Shown: one piece after another, positions 26,257 to 34,419 of the stretch
Layout: each line of letters opens with the position of its first letter
Position numbering within the stretch: position 1 is the stretch's first letter
DNA from: Pseudomonas sp. StFLB209
Lineage (GTDB): Bacteria; Pseudomonadota; Gammaproteobacteria; Pseudomonadales; Pseudomonadaceae
Direction of reading: 5' to 3'
DNA length: 64,000 bases
NCBI RefSeq assembly: GCF_000829415.1
Contig: NZ_AP014637.1
Coordinates: forward strand, 4,357,001 to 4,421,000
Made by a program: the position numbers and the translations under genes
Notes under the pieces: model-generated
The model's input: the letters and a program-made list of their open reading frames with translations, nothing else
Databases searched by the model: none
Told to the model about the DNA's origin: nothing

Positions 26257-27342
26257 ATGGAGCGGCTGTTTTCCCTGCAAGGGCTCAGGGGCCTGGCAGT
26301 ACTGGGCGTTGTGCTGTTTCACATGACCTCGGTCGAGGCCAAATACGCTGGTGGTGATCGTCTGCTGCCGGCGTGGCTGGATTTTTTCCAGTTGGGCGTC
26401 GACCTGTTTTTCGTGATCAGCGGCTTTGTGATGGTGATCGTCAGCCGCGGACGCTTTCAGGACCGTGTGCAGGCCCAGCGCTTTGTCTTCAACCGCGTGT
26501 CGCGCATCTACCCGACCTACTGGCTGTACTACTTCCTGACCCTGGCGGTGTTTCTCGCGCAGCCAGGCATGGTCAATAGCAGCCACGGTGAGTCCAACCT
26601 GCTGCTGTCGTTCTTGCTGCTGCCCAGTGACAAGGTGCTGCTGGTCATGGTCGCCTGGTCGCTGGTGTTCGAGCTTTGGTTCTATCTGGTGTTCAGCGCG
26701 TTGCTGCCCTTGCGCGAACGCTGGCTGCCCGCCGCACTGGCGGTCTGGGCGCTGATTCTGTTGGTGTTCAACAGCCTGCAGGACTGGCGGGACTACTCGC
26801 CGGCGGTACAAATCATGCTGCACCCGCATGCGCTGGAATTCATCGCCGGTGCAGCGCTGGCGCTGTTCTTTTACAGCCCGCACAGTGCGCGGCTGCCGGA
26901 TCGACTGGTCTGGGCAATGCTGCTGCTGGCCACGCTGGTGGGCATGCCGCTTGTTGGCTATTGGCACCTTTACCAGAGTCATGGCCTGCCACGCATGCTG
27001 GCTGTAGCGCTGGTGTTCGGTGCGCTGGTGTTGAGTATGGTGCTGCTGGAGCGCCGTGCTCATTTGCGCTTGAGCACAGCGCTGGTGGCGGTTGGGGATA
27101 TGTCCTACACCATTTACCTGTCGCACCTGCTGGTGCTCGGGGTGATCGGCCGACTGTGGGCGTGGCTGGGGCCGTGGCCGGGCAGCTACCTGGACAACGT
27201 CGGTTTTGCGCTGCTGATGATGGCGGCGGTGCTGTGTTATGGCTGGGTCGGCTATCGGTTGTTTGAAAAGCCGATCCTGGATCGGGCCAATGCGTACTGC
27301 AAAAAGCGTTTTGCGAGGCGGGCGCCGGTGGCTTCGGTTTAG
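26257..27342 (+). CDS. Acyltransferase 3 (OafA/YrhL-type) membrane protein
   Basis: A 361-residue integral membrane protein with about ten helices that transfers acyl groups, usually to surface polysaccharides. It opens with the family motif LQGLRGLAVLGVVLFH (catalytic histidine) and continues with GVDLFFVISGFVM and FNRVSRIYPTYWLYY. There is no C-terminal SGNH domain. The ATG at 26257 has GAGG five to six bases upstream; an in-frame GTG at 26242 is less likely. The substrate cannot be read from sequence. Confidence 0.9.
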   Translation: MERLFSLQGLRGLAVLGVVLFHMTSVEAKYAGGDRLLPAWLDFFQLGVDLFFVISGFVMVIVSRGRFQDRVQAQRFVFNRVSRIYPTYWLYYFLTLAVFLAQPGMVNSSHGESNLLLSFLLLPSDKVLLVMVAWSLVFELWFYLVFSALLPLRERWLPAALAVWALILLVFNSLQDWRDYSPAVQIMLHPHALEFIAGAALALFFYSPHSARLPDRLVWAMLLLATLVGMPLVGYWHLYQSHGLPRMLAVALVFGALVLSMVLLERRAHLRLSTALVAVGDMSYTIYLSHLLVLGVIGRLWAWLGPWPGSYLDNVGFALLMMAAVLCYGWVGYRLFEKPILDRANAYCKKRFARRAPVASV

Positions 27343-27558
27343 CGGCAACTTCACTGATTATGGTGATCGTTCGGCCGCCTGTGGGCGCTTGCTCTGTCGA
27401 TGTGCCACAGCATTCGTTGGCTTGCCGGGGTGCCGGACCACAGCGAAGACGGCGGCACATTCACAGCAGATGCTCGCCCCGCCAACCTCGACGCGTTCCC
27501 GGACCCGGCATAGAATAACGCTGTTCGCCGTATATCTTGCTGCTTGCAGGTACCTGTC

Positions 27559-27810
27559 ATGCCTCCCGAATGTCAATTTTTAAGCACCCTCGGCTGCCAC
27601 CTGTGCGAACTGGCCGAAGCCGAGCTGATGCCGTTGGTCGAGCACGGCCTGTTGGTCGAACTGCTGGACATTGCCGATGACCCGCAACTGGTCGAGCGCT
27701 ACGGTCTGCGCATCCCGGTACTGCGCCGGATCGATACCGGCGCCGAACTGGACTGGCCCTTCGACACCGAGCAGATCGCCTTTTTCCTCAGCCGGCCGGC
27801 GTCGCGTTGA
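27559..27810 (+). CDS. Glutaredoxin-like small thiol protein
   Basis: An 83-residue thioredoxin-fold protein of the glutaredoxin-like (DUF836) family. The redox motif is GCHLCELAE near the N-terminus, followed by LLDIADDPQLVERYGLRIPVL, where the cis-proline segment IPVL is typical. Its stop overlaps the TTG start of pcaQ by four bases, an accidental-looking but stable arrangement. The partner or substrate is unknown. Confidence 0.85.
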   Translation: MPPECQFLSTLGCHLCELAEAELMPLVEHGLLVELLDIADDPQLVERYGLRIPVLRRIDTGAELDWPFDTEQIAFFLSRPASR

Positions 27811-28736
27811 ACATCGACACGCGGATCAAATACCGCCATCTGGTCTGTTTTCTCGAAGTCGCCCGCCAGGGCAGCCTGGCCAAAGCTGCCGATCAGTTGG
27901 CGATCAGTCAACCGGCGCTGTCCAAGGCACTCAAGGAGCTGGAAGGGCTGCTCGATGCCACGCTGTTTCTGCGCGGCAAGCATGGCGCCACGCTGACCGA
28001 GGCCGGGGTGGCCTTCATGCGTTTTGCCGGGCCCAGCGTCCAGGCGCTGCGCGAAGGGGTCAACAGCCTGCGCTCTGGCGAGCATGAAACCGCGACCGTG
28101 CGGCTGGGGGTATTGTCCACCGCTGAAAGCCTGCTGATGCCCGAAGTCATCGCTCGTCTGCATGAGCAGCACCCGGCCTTGATCGTCAGTGTCATGACCG
28201 GGCCCAGTGCCTACCTGCTGGCGCAGCTGCGGGTCGGTGAACTGGACCTGGTGGTCGGGCGGATGACCGATAGCCCGCAGATTCATGGCCTCAGTTTCGA
28301 GCATCTGTATAACGAGTCCATGACCCTGGTGGCGCGCCCGGCGCATCCATTGCTGGCGGCGCCGCTGCGCCGGGAAAGCCTGCAGCATTATCCGCTGGTG
28401 CTGCCTTTGGCCGGCACCACCATTCGCGCCTTTGCCGACAGCCTGTTCGTGCAGTACGGCATCCAGCCGCCGCGCCAGCGTCTGGAAACCCTGTCGTTGA
28501 CCTTGAGCCGCTGCTACGTGGAGCGCAGCAATGCGATCTGGATCGCGCCGCTGGATGCGGTCTTGCAGGAACTGCGCAACGGCACGCTGGTGGAACTGGA
28601 CCTGGGCATTCGCGAGCCGGGCGGCTCGGTGGGGGTGTGCAGTAATCCGGCCGTGCCGCTGTCACGGGCGGCGCTGTGGTGCGTCGAGCAACTGCGCCAG
28701 GTCGGCGGGGCATACCGTGACGGGCTTTACGCCTGA
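27807..28736 (+). CDS. pcaQ: LysR-type activator of protocatechuate genes PcaQ
   Basis: A 309-residue LysR regulator with an N-terminal helix-turn-helix (KYRHLVCFLEVARQGSLAKAADQLAISQPALSKALKELE) and a C-terminal effector domain. The N-terminus MNIDTRIKYRHL is characteristic of PcaQ. It begins with a TTG that overlaps the previous stop; no ATG is available nearby. Just after its stop is a palindrome of the PcaQ type, followed by pcaHG, so it should activate that operon with a pathway intermediate such as carboxymuconolactone. Confidence 0.9.
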   Translation: MNIDTRIKYRHLVCFLEVARQGSLAKAADQLAISQPALSKALKELEGLLDATLFLRGKHGATLTEAGVAFMRFAGPSVQALREGVNSLRSGEHETATVRLGVLSTAESLLMPEVIARLHEQHPALIVSVMTGPSAYLLAQLRVGELDLVVGRMTDSPQIHGLSFEHLYNESMTLVARPAHPLLAAPLRRESLQHYPLVLPLAGTTIRAFADSLFVQYGIQPPRQRLETLSLTLSRCYVERSNAIWIAPLDAVLQELRNGTLVELDLGIREPGGSVGVCSNPAVPLSRAALWCVEQLRQVGGAYRDGLYA

Positions 28737-28740
28737 TTAT

Positions 28741-28760
28741 CCATAACCAAAAGGTTATGG
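28741..28760. promoter_or_regulatory. PcaQ binding site upstream of pcaH
   Basis: CCATAACC-AAAA-GGTTATGG is a perfect palindrome that contains ATAACC-N4-GGTTA, the described PcaQ recognition pattern. It lies about 115 bases before pcaH. Confidence 0.8.
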
Positions 28761-28848
28761 GTTGCCCCAGGTTTTTCAATTTTCGCAACCTTCGAATCGC
28801 GTGACACTGCGCCCAGCCTGATGCGCAGCCCATGGTTGTGCGTCCGAT

Positions 28849-28856
28849 AACAACAA
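28849..28856 (+). promoter_or_regulatory. Crc/Hfq catabolite-activity motif before pcaH
   Basis: AACAACAA matches the AANAANAA Hfq-Crc target exactly and sits directly before the AAGGA ribosome site of pcaH. It predicts translational catabolite repression by succinate-like carbon sources. Confidence 0.6.
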
Positions 28857-28873
28857 CTTCAAGGACCCAAGCC

Positions 28874-29593
28874 ATGTCTGTTGCCGACAACAGCCGCTTC
28901 GTCATTCGCGATCGAAACTGGCACCCCAAAGCCCTGACCCCTGACTACAAAACCTCCGTGCTGCGCTCGCCGCGCCAGGCCCTGGTGAGCATCGGCCAGT
29001 CGATCTCGGAAACCACCGGCCCGGATTTCTCCCATCTGATTTTCGGCCGTCATGACAATGATCTGCTGCTCAACTTCGACCATGGCGGCCTGCCGATTGG
29101 CGAGCGCATCATCGTCGCCGGCCGGGTGATCGATCAGTATGGCAAGCCGGTGCCCAACACCCTGGTGGAGATCTGGCAGGCCAACGCCGGTGGTCGCTAT
29201 CGGCACAAGCGTGACAGCTACCTGGCACCCATCGACCCGAACTTCGGCGGTGTCGGCCGGACCCTGACCGACCGCGATGGCAACTACAGTTTCCGGACCA
29301 TCAAGCCAGGCCCGTACCCGTGGCGCAACGGTCCCAACGACTGGCGTCCGGCGCATATCCATGTCTCGGTCAGTGGTCCGTCGATTGCCACCCGGCTGGT
29401 TACCCAGCTGTATTTCGAAGGCGACCCGTTGATCCCGCTGTGCCCGATCGTCAAGTCGATTGCCAATCCTGAGGCTGTGCAGAGCCTGGTGGCGCGGCTG
29501 GACATGGGCATGGGCAACCCGATGGATTGCCTGGCCTACCGTTTTGACATCGTGCTGCGCGGCCAGCGCCAGACCCACTTCGAGAATCGCTGA
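28874..29593 (+). CDS. pcaH: Protocatechuate 3,4-dioxygenase beta subunit
   Basis: A 239-residue subunit of the ferric intradiol dioxygenase that opens protocatechuate to 3-carboxymuconate. It carries the iron-binding tyrosine and histidine pattern of the beta chain: [16 protein letters not shown], and the pair of histidines in [10 protein letters not shown]. The ATG at 28874 is chosen after AAGGA at the proper distance. pcaG follows after ten bases, and the two chains form the active (alpha-beta)n enzyme. Confidence 0.96.
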   Translation: MSVADNSRFVIRDRNWHPKALTPDYKTSVLRSPRQALVSIGQSISETTGPDFSHLIFGRHDNDLLLNFDHGGLPIGERIIVAGRVIDQYGKPVPNTLVEIWQANAGGRYRHKRDSYLAPIDPNFGGVGRTLTDRDGNYSFRTIKPGPYPWRNGPNDWRPAHIHVSVSGPSIATRLVTQLYFEGDPLIPLCPIVKSIANPEAVQSLVARLDMGMGNPMDCLAYRFDIVLRGQRQTHFENR

Positions 29594-29603
29594 GGAGCTT
29601 GTC

Positions 29604-30206
29604 ATGCCTGTTCAATTACTGCCGGAAACCCCGTCGCAAACGGCTGGCCCTTATGTGCATATCGGCCTGGCCCTGGAAGTGGCCGGCAACCCGACCCGCG
29701 AGCTGGAAATCTGGAACCAGATGGCCCGTCCCGGTGCTGCCGGCGAACACATTCTGTTGCTGGGGACGGTGCTCGATGGCAATGGCCAGTTGATGCGTGA
29801 TTCTTACCTTGAATTCTGGCAGGCCGACCATCAGGGGCAGTACCACCCGACCTATGATCCGGCCCGGCCGTTCAACGGCTTTGGCCGCACCGCCACCGGT
29901 GATGACGGGGTCTGGCAGCTGAAAACCGTCAAGCCGGGTGTGGTCAACAATGCCGCCGGGGTGCCGATGGCGCCGCACATCAACGTGTCGCTGTTCGCGC
30001 GCGGTATCAACATTCACTTGCACACCCGCCTGTACTTCGATGATGAAGCCGCCGCCAATGCCAATGACCCGGTAATCAACCTGGTCGAGCAGGTGCAGCG
30101 CCGCGATACTCTGGTGGCCAAGCGGTGCATGGTCGACGGGCAACTGGCGTACCGCTTTGACATCCGGGTACAGGGCGAGGGCGAGACGGTGTTCTTCGAC
30201 TTCTAA
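29604..30206 (+). CDS. pcaG: Protocatechuate 3,4-dioxygenase alpha subunit
   Basis: A 200-residue partner of PcaH with the same intradiol fold. Typical segments are SQTAGPYVHIGLA at the N-terminus, EFWQADHQGQYHP and APHINVSLFARGINIHLHTRLYF. It lacks a full set of iron ligands, as expected for the non-catalytic alpha chain. Ribosome site GAGGAG precedes the ATG at 29604. Confidence 0.96.
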   Translation: MPVQLLPETPSQTAGPYVHIGLALEVAGNPTRELEIWNQMARPGAAGEHILLLGTVLDGNGQLMRDSYLEFWQADHQGQYHPTYDPARPFNGFGRTATGDDGVWQLKTVKPGVVNNAAGVPMAPHINVSLFARGINIHLHTRLYFDDEAAANANDPVINLVEQVQRRDTLVAKRCMVDGQLAYRFDIRVQGEGETVFFDF

Positions 30207-30226
30207 AACCATCCTGCGTGCCTGAC

Positions 30227-30253
30227 GCCTCCGCGTTCATTGAACCCGGAGGC
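30227..30253 (+). terminator. Hairpin between pcaG and pcaK
   Basis: GCCTCCG-N13-CGGAGGC followed by TTTCCC lies in the 77-base pcaG-pcaK gap. It may partly terminate pcaHG transcripts and so set a lower level of pcaK, pcaB and pcaC. Confidence 0.5.
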
Positions 30254-30263
30254 TTTCCCATAT

Positions 30264-30271
30264 AAGAACAA
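30264..30271 (+). promoter_or_regulatory. Crc/Hfq catabolite-activity motif before pcaK
   Basis: AAGAACAA fits AANAANAA exactly and abuts the AGGGA ribosome site of the pcaK gene. Confidence 0.55.
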
Positions 30272-30283
30272 AAGGGAACTCAT

Positions 30284-31633
30284 ATGACGCTTGGTAAAAG
30301 CGCGAGCGGGGGCCAGACCCTCGATGTACAACGCTTCATCAATGACCAGCCGCTGTCGGCTTTCCAGTGGCGGGTGGTGATCCTGTGTTTTCTGATCGTG
30401 TTTCTCGATGGCCTGGACACTGCCGCGATGGGCTTTATCGCCCCGGCGCTGAGCCAGGAGTGGGGCATCGAACGCGCCAGCCTTGGCCCTGTGATGAGCG
30501 CCGCGTTGATCGGCATGGTCTTCGGCGCGCTGGGCTCCGGTCCCTTGGCCGACCGCTTCGGGCGCAAGCTGGTGCTGGTGGCTGCGGTGTTTCTGTTTGG
30601 TCTGTTCAGCCTGTTGTCGGCTTACAGCAGCAACCTCGATCAGTTGCTGATCCTGCGCCTGCTGACCGGTATCGGCCTGGGCGCGGCGATGCCCAATGCC
30701 ACCACCTTGCTGTCTGAATACACCCCTGAGCGGCTCAAGTCGTTGCTGGTGACCAGCATGTTCTGTGGCTTCAACCTGGGCATGGCCTGTGGCGGCTTTG
30801 TCTCGGCGAAACTGATCCCGGCGTTGGGCTGGCACAGCCTTTTGCTGATCGGTGGCCTGCTGCCGCTGCTGCTGGTCCCGGCACTGATGCTGTGGTTGCC
30901 CGAGTCGGCGCGGTTTCTGGTGGTGCGCAACCGCGGTAGCGCCAAGGTGCGCAAAGTGCTGGAGCCCATCGCCCCGGCCGCGCTGGTCGGCGTCACTGAC
31001 TTCAGTGTGCCGGAACAAAGCACCGTGAGCAGCCGCAACGTGTTCAAGGTGATCTTTTCCGGGACCTACAGTACCGGCACTTTGCTGCTGTGGCTGACCT
31101 ATTTCATGGGCCTGGTGATCGTCTATCTGCTGACCAGTTGGCTGCCGACCCTGTTGCGTGACAGTGGCGCGAGCCTGGAGCAGTCGGCAGTGATTGGCGC
31201 GCTGTTCCAGTTGGGCGGGGTGCTCAGCGCAGTGGGGGTCGGCTGGGCCATGGACCGTTATAACCCGCACTGGGTGATCGGCATTGCCTACGGGCTGGCC
31301 GGGGTGTTCGCCTGGCTGGTGGGCAAGAGCCTTGACAGCGTGTTGCTGCTCGCCAGCCTGGTGTTGGTGGCCGGCATGTGCATTAACGGCGCACAGTCGG
31401 CGATGCCGTCGCTCGCCGCACGCTTCTACCCGACCCAAGGCCGCGCCACCGGCGTGTCATGGATGCTGGGTATCGGCCGCTTCGGCGCGATTCTCGGCGC
31501 TTGGGCCGGCGCCACCTTGCTGGGGCTGGGCTGGAACTTCGAGCAGGTACTGACCGCCCTGATTGTGCCGGCCAGCCTCGCTGCTCTGGCGATCCTGCTC
31601 AAGGGCCGGGTCAGCCATGCTGATGCAACCTGA
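30284..31633 (+). CDS. pcaK: Aromatic acid:proton symporter PcaK-type (MFS, AAHS family)
   Basis: A 449-residue, 12-helix transporter of the aromatic acid:H+ symporter family. Family motifs include FLDGLDTAAMGFIAPAL with the conserved DGxD-like acidic residues in helix 1, GPLADRFGRK in the first cytoplasmic loop and LLTGIGLGAAMPNATTLLSEY. It follows pcaHG and precedes pcaB, so 4-hydroxybenzoate or protocatechuate are the likely substrates. Substrate choice is inferred from context. Confidence 0.9.
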   Translation: MTLGKSASGGQTLDVQRFINDQPLSAFQWRVVILCFLIVFLDGLDTAAMGFIAPALSQEWGIERASLGPVMSAALIGMVFGALGSGPLADRFGRKLVLVAAVFLFGLFSLLSAYSSNLDQLLILRLLTGIGLGAAMPNATTLLSEYTPERLKSLLVTSMFCGFNLGMACGGFVSAKLIPALGWHSLLLIGGLLPLLLVPALMLWLPESARFLVVRNRGSAKVRKVLEPIAPAALVGVTDFSVPEQSTVSSRNVFKVIFSGTYSTGTLLLWLTYFMGLVIVYLLTSWLPTLLRDSGASLEQSAVIGALFQLGGVLSAVGVGWAMDRYNPHWVIGIAYGLAGVFAWLVGKSLDSVLLLASLVLVAGMCINGAQSAMPSLAARFYPTQGRATGVSWMLGIGRFGAILGAWAGATLLGLGWNFEQVLTALIVPASLAALAILLKGRVSHADAT

Positions 31634-31652
31634 TCTTTACCGGAGCGCTGAA

Positions 31653-33029
31653 ATGAGCACCGCAAGCAATCAACTGTTCGATGCCTACTTCACCCAGGCG
31701 CAGATGCGCGAGGTGTTTTCCGACACCGGTCGGGTGCAGGGCATGCTGGATTTTGAGGCCGCGCTGGCGCGGGCCGAGGCGCGCGTCGGACTGCTGCCTC
31801 AGGCACTGGTGACGGATATCCAGAGCCAGTGCCGCGCCGAGCTGTTTGACTTCGACGCGCTGGCTATCGCCATCGGCAGCGCTGGCAACTCGGCGATCCC
31901 GCTGGTCAAGGCGCTGGGCAAGCGCATCGCGGCGGTCAATCCTGAGGCCGAGCGCTATGTGCATATGGGCGCAACCAGCCAGGACGCCATGGACTCGGGT
32001 CTGGTACTGCAACTGCGTCGCGCCATCGAATTGCTGGAAGACGATTTACAACAGTTGGGCGAAGCGCTGGCCGTTCAGGCCCAGCGCCATGCCGCCACGC
32101 CGTTGGCCGGGCGTACCTGGTTGCAACAGGCGACACCGGTCACGCTGGGCATGAAAATCGCCGGCTGGCTGGGCGCTTTGACCCGCCATCGCCAGCGCCT
32201 CGCTGAACTCAGGCCGCGTTTGCTGTGCCTGCAGTTCGGGGGGGCGTCCGGCAGCCTGGCGGCGCTGGGCGGGCAGGCGTTCGAGGTGGCTCAGGCGCTG
32301 GCGCAGGAGCTGGATCTGCAACTGCCCGAACAGCCCTGGCACACCCAGCGCGACCGCCTGGTGGAGTTCGCCAGCCTGCTGGGCATGCTGGCCGGTAGCC
32401 TCGGCAAACTGGGCCGCGATATCAGCTTGCTGATGCAGACCGAAGTCGGCGAGGTATTCGAACCTTCGGCGCCGGGCAAGGGCGGCTCCTCGACCATGCC
32501 GCACAAGCGCAACCCGGTGGGCGCTGCCGTGCTGATTGGCGCGGCAACCCGTGCGCCGGGGCTGGTGGCGACCATGCTCAGCGCCATGCCGCAAGAACAC
32601 GAGCGCAGCCTGGGCCTGTGGCATGCCGAGTGGGAAACCCTGCCGGATCTGTGCTGCCTGGTCTCCGGCGCCTTGCAGCAGGCGCTGCTGATGGTGCCGC
32701 AGTTGCAAGTGGATGCGGCGCGGATGCGCGCCAATCTTGATGCCACCCAAGGGTTGCTGTTGGCCGAGGCGGTGAGCATCGCGCTGGCGCGCTGCATGGG
32801 CCGTGATGCGGCCCATCACCTGATCGAACAAAGCTGCCGCCGGGCGGTGGAGCAGGGCGTCCATCTGCGCCAGGTGCTGGGCGACGACCCGCAGGTCAGC
32901 CACCACTTGTCGGCGGCGGACCTCGACCGGCTGCTCGACCCGGCGCACTACCTCGGCCAGGCCAGCCATTGGGTCGAACGCGCCGTCGCGCAGCACACCA
33001 CTTTCACTGAATCAAGGAACTGCAAATGA
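31653..33029 (+). CDS. pcaB: 3-carboxy-cis,cis-muconate cycloisomerase
   Basis: A 458-residue member of the fumarase/aspartase superfamily that converts 3-carboxymuconate to 4-carboxymuconolactone. It shows the superfamily signature GGSSTMPHKRNP, the segment HMGATSQDAMDSG and the C-terminal extension typical of bacterial PcaB. The start MSTASNQLFDAYFT at 31653 is preferred over frame extensions into pcaK. The TGA stop overlaps the pcaC ATG, leaving no room for pcaD. Confidence 0.95.
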   Translation: MSTASNQLFDAYFTQAQMREVFSDTGRVQGMLDFEAALARAEARVGLLPQALVTDIQSQCRAELFDFDALAIAIGSAGNSAIPLVKALGKRIAAVNPEAERYVHMGATSQDAMDSGLVLQLRRAIELLEDDLQQLGEALAVQAQRHAATPLAGRTWLQQATPVTLGMKIAGWLGALTRHRQRLAELRPRLLCLQFGGASGSLAALGGQAFEVAQALAQELDLQLPEQPWHTQRDRLVEFASLLGMLAGSLGKLGRDISLLMQTEVGEVFEPSAPGKGGSSTMPHKRNPVGAAVLIGAATRAPGLVATMLSAMPQEHERSLGLWHAEWETLPDLCCLVSGALQQALLMVPQLQVDAARMRANLDATQGLLLAEAVSIALARCMGRDAAHHLIEQSCRRAVEQGVHLRQVLGDDPQVSHHLSAADLDRLLDPAHYLGQASHWVERAVAQHTTFTESRNCK

Positions 33030-33421
33030 ACGAGAAAGACCGCTACGACGCCGGCATGCAGGTGCGCCGCGCCGTGCTGGGTGACACTCACGTCGACAAC
33101 AGCCTGAAAAAACTCACGCCGTTCAATGAAGAGTTTCAGGAAATGATCACCCGCCATGCCTGGGGCGACATCTGGACCCGCCCCGGCCTGCCGCGTCACA
33201 CCCGCAGCCTGATCACCATTGCCATGCTGATCGGCATGAACCGCGAAGGTGAGTTGCGCCTGCATCTGCGCGCCGCCAAAAACAATGGCGTGACCCGCGA
33301 CCAGATCAAGGAAGTGCTGATGCAGAGCGCGATCTATTGTGGCATTCCGGCGGCCAATGCGACCTTTCACATGGCCGAAGAGGTGTGGGACGAGTTGGGT
33401 GTCGAGTCGCTGGATCAGTAA
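33026..33421 (+). CDS. pcaC: 4-carboxymuconolactone decarboxylase
   Basis: A 131-residue alpha-helical decarboxylase that converts 4-carboxymuconolactone to 3-oxoadipate enol-lactone. Signature segments are RPGLPRHTRSLITIAMLIGMNREGELRLHLRA-type helices with the catalytic EL..H pattern and GIPAANATFHMAEEVW. The ATG overlaps the pcaB stop (ATGA). The next enzyme, PcaD, is not encoded here. Confidence 0.96.
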   Translation: MNEKDRYDAGMQVRRAVLGDTHVDNSLKKLTPFNEEFQEMITRHAWGDIWTRPGLPRHTRSLITIAMLIGMNREGELRLHLRAAKNNGVTRDQIKEVLMQSAIYCGIPAANATFHMAEEVWDELGVESLDQ

Positions 33422-33438
33422 GCGTGGATCAGTAAGCG
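33411..33438. repeat. Tandem 14-bp duplication at the pcaC stop
   Basis: TGGATCAGTAAGCG occurs twice in direct succession and covers the pcaC stop codon. The duplication leaves the protein unchanged because the stop lies in the first copy. Confidence 0.85.
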
Positions 33439-33442
33439 TTGC

Positions 33443-34417
33443 TCAGGGCGCTTGCTGTACGGCGCGGATCACCGTGTTGAGCTGGCCGGCCAGCGCTTTG
33501 TCCTTGACCGAACTGCCCACGGCCTGCAACGCCAGGCGAGTGATATCCAGTTGCTCGGTGTTGCCACTGAGCATCGAGGACACCAGCTCGATGGCAATGT
33601 CGTTGCCCACATTGGCCTTGAGACCGCCGGCACCCGGCAGGCTGCCGGCCAGTGAGCCACCGCCTGGCTGAGCGGCGTCCAGGCCGCCACGGGTCACGGT
33701 GGTGGCGACTTCACCCAGGATCGACAGTGCATAGAGCCAGCGCTTGCGCGACGCCTGCTCATCGAACTCTTCGCCGGCAATCTCCAGGTCGCGGCGGCGC
33801 TTGTTCTCCAGAATCGCCAGGTAGCCGGGGTCGGCTTTGAAGAACGTGACTTTCATCGCGGCTGCCGACTCACTGCTGACGTACAGCCCGTGTTCGCGCT
33901 CGTTTTCTTCCAGGTCCACCTGGTCGCCATAAAACACCCAGTAGCCATGGGTCCAGTGCCCGGCGGCCACACCCCGCGAGGGCAGGTACTGAAACCTGCC
34001 GCGGTACTGGATGCCGGTGCCGGTGTCGTACACACCCTGGTCGATGACCGCCACGACACTGCGCACGAACGGATGCTCGATGCGTTTGTACGTGCCGCTG
34101 AAGCTGGGTACCACCTGGCCTATAACCCCAAGGCTGAGCGGGCTGTCGCCGCTGTCGAGCAGGCCATCGGCGCCATAGCGCTGGACAAACTGGCGCTCAG
34201 GCACCCTGGGCAGGGTCACGGTGTAGATTTCTCCGGCAACCGTGCTGGCGTTCGACCAGCGCCCGCGCAGATCGACACCCAGCAGGTTGTCACGCACGAT
34301 CCCCTGACCCATGCGGCAGTCGCCCTGCAGGCAGCTGTAACGCTGCGGGTCACTGATGTCTCTGGCCATCGCTAGCTGACTGACCAGGCACAGCACTGTC
34401 CAGCTAAGAGGCTTCAT
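33443..34417 (-). CDS. Secreted protein of unknown function
   Basis: A 324-residue protein with a signal peptide (MKPLSWTVLCLVSQLAMA). The mature part holds cysteines in YSCLQGDCRM, a central segment VDLRGRWSNA and GRFQYLPSRGVAAGHWTHGYWVFYGDQV, and a C-terminal glycine-rich then helical tail (GNDIAIELVSSMLSG). I do not recognise a family. It begins two bases after the next secreted gene on the same strand, so both form an operon that is convergent with the pca genes and may be unrelated to them. Start at 34417 is set by the signal peptide. Confidence 0.75.
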   Translation of the reverse strand: MKPLSWTVLCLVSQLAMARDISDPQRYSCLQGDCRMGQGIVRDNLLGVDLRGRWSNASTVAGEIYTVTLPRVPERQFVQRYGADGLLDSGDSPLSLGVIGQVVPSFSGTYKRIEHPFVRSVVAVIDQGVYDTGTGIQYRGRFQYLPSRGVAAGHWTHGYWVFYGDQVDLEENEREHGLYVSSESAAAMKVTFFKADPGYLAILENKRRRDLEIAGEEFDEQASRKRWLYALSILGEVATTVTRGGLDAAQPGGGSLAGSLPGAGGLKANVGNDIAIELVSSMLSGNTEQLDITRLALQAVGSSVKDKALAGQLNTVIRAVQQAP

Positions 34418-34419
34418 GT

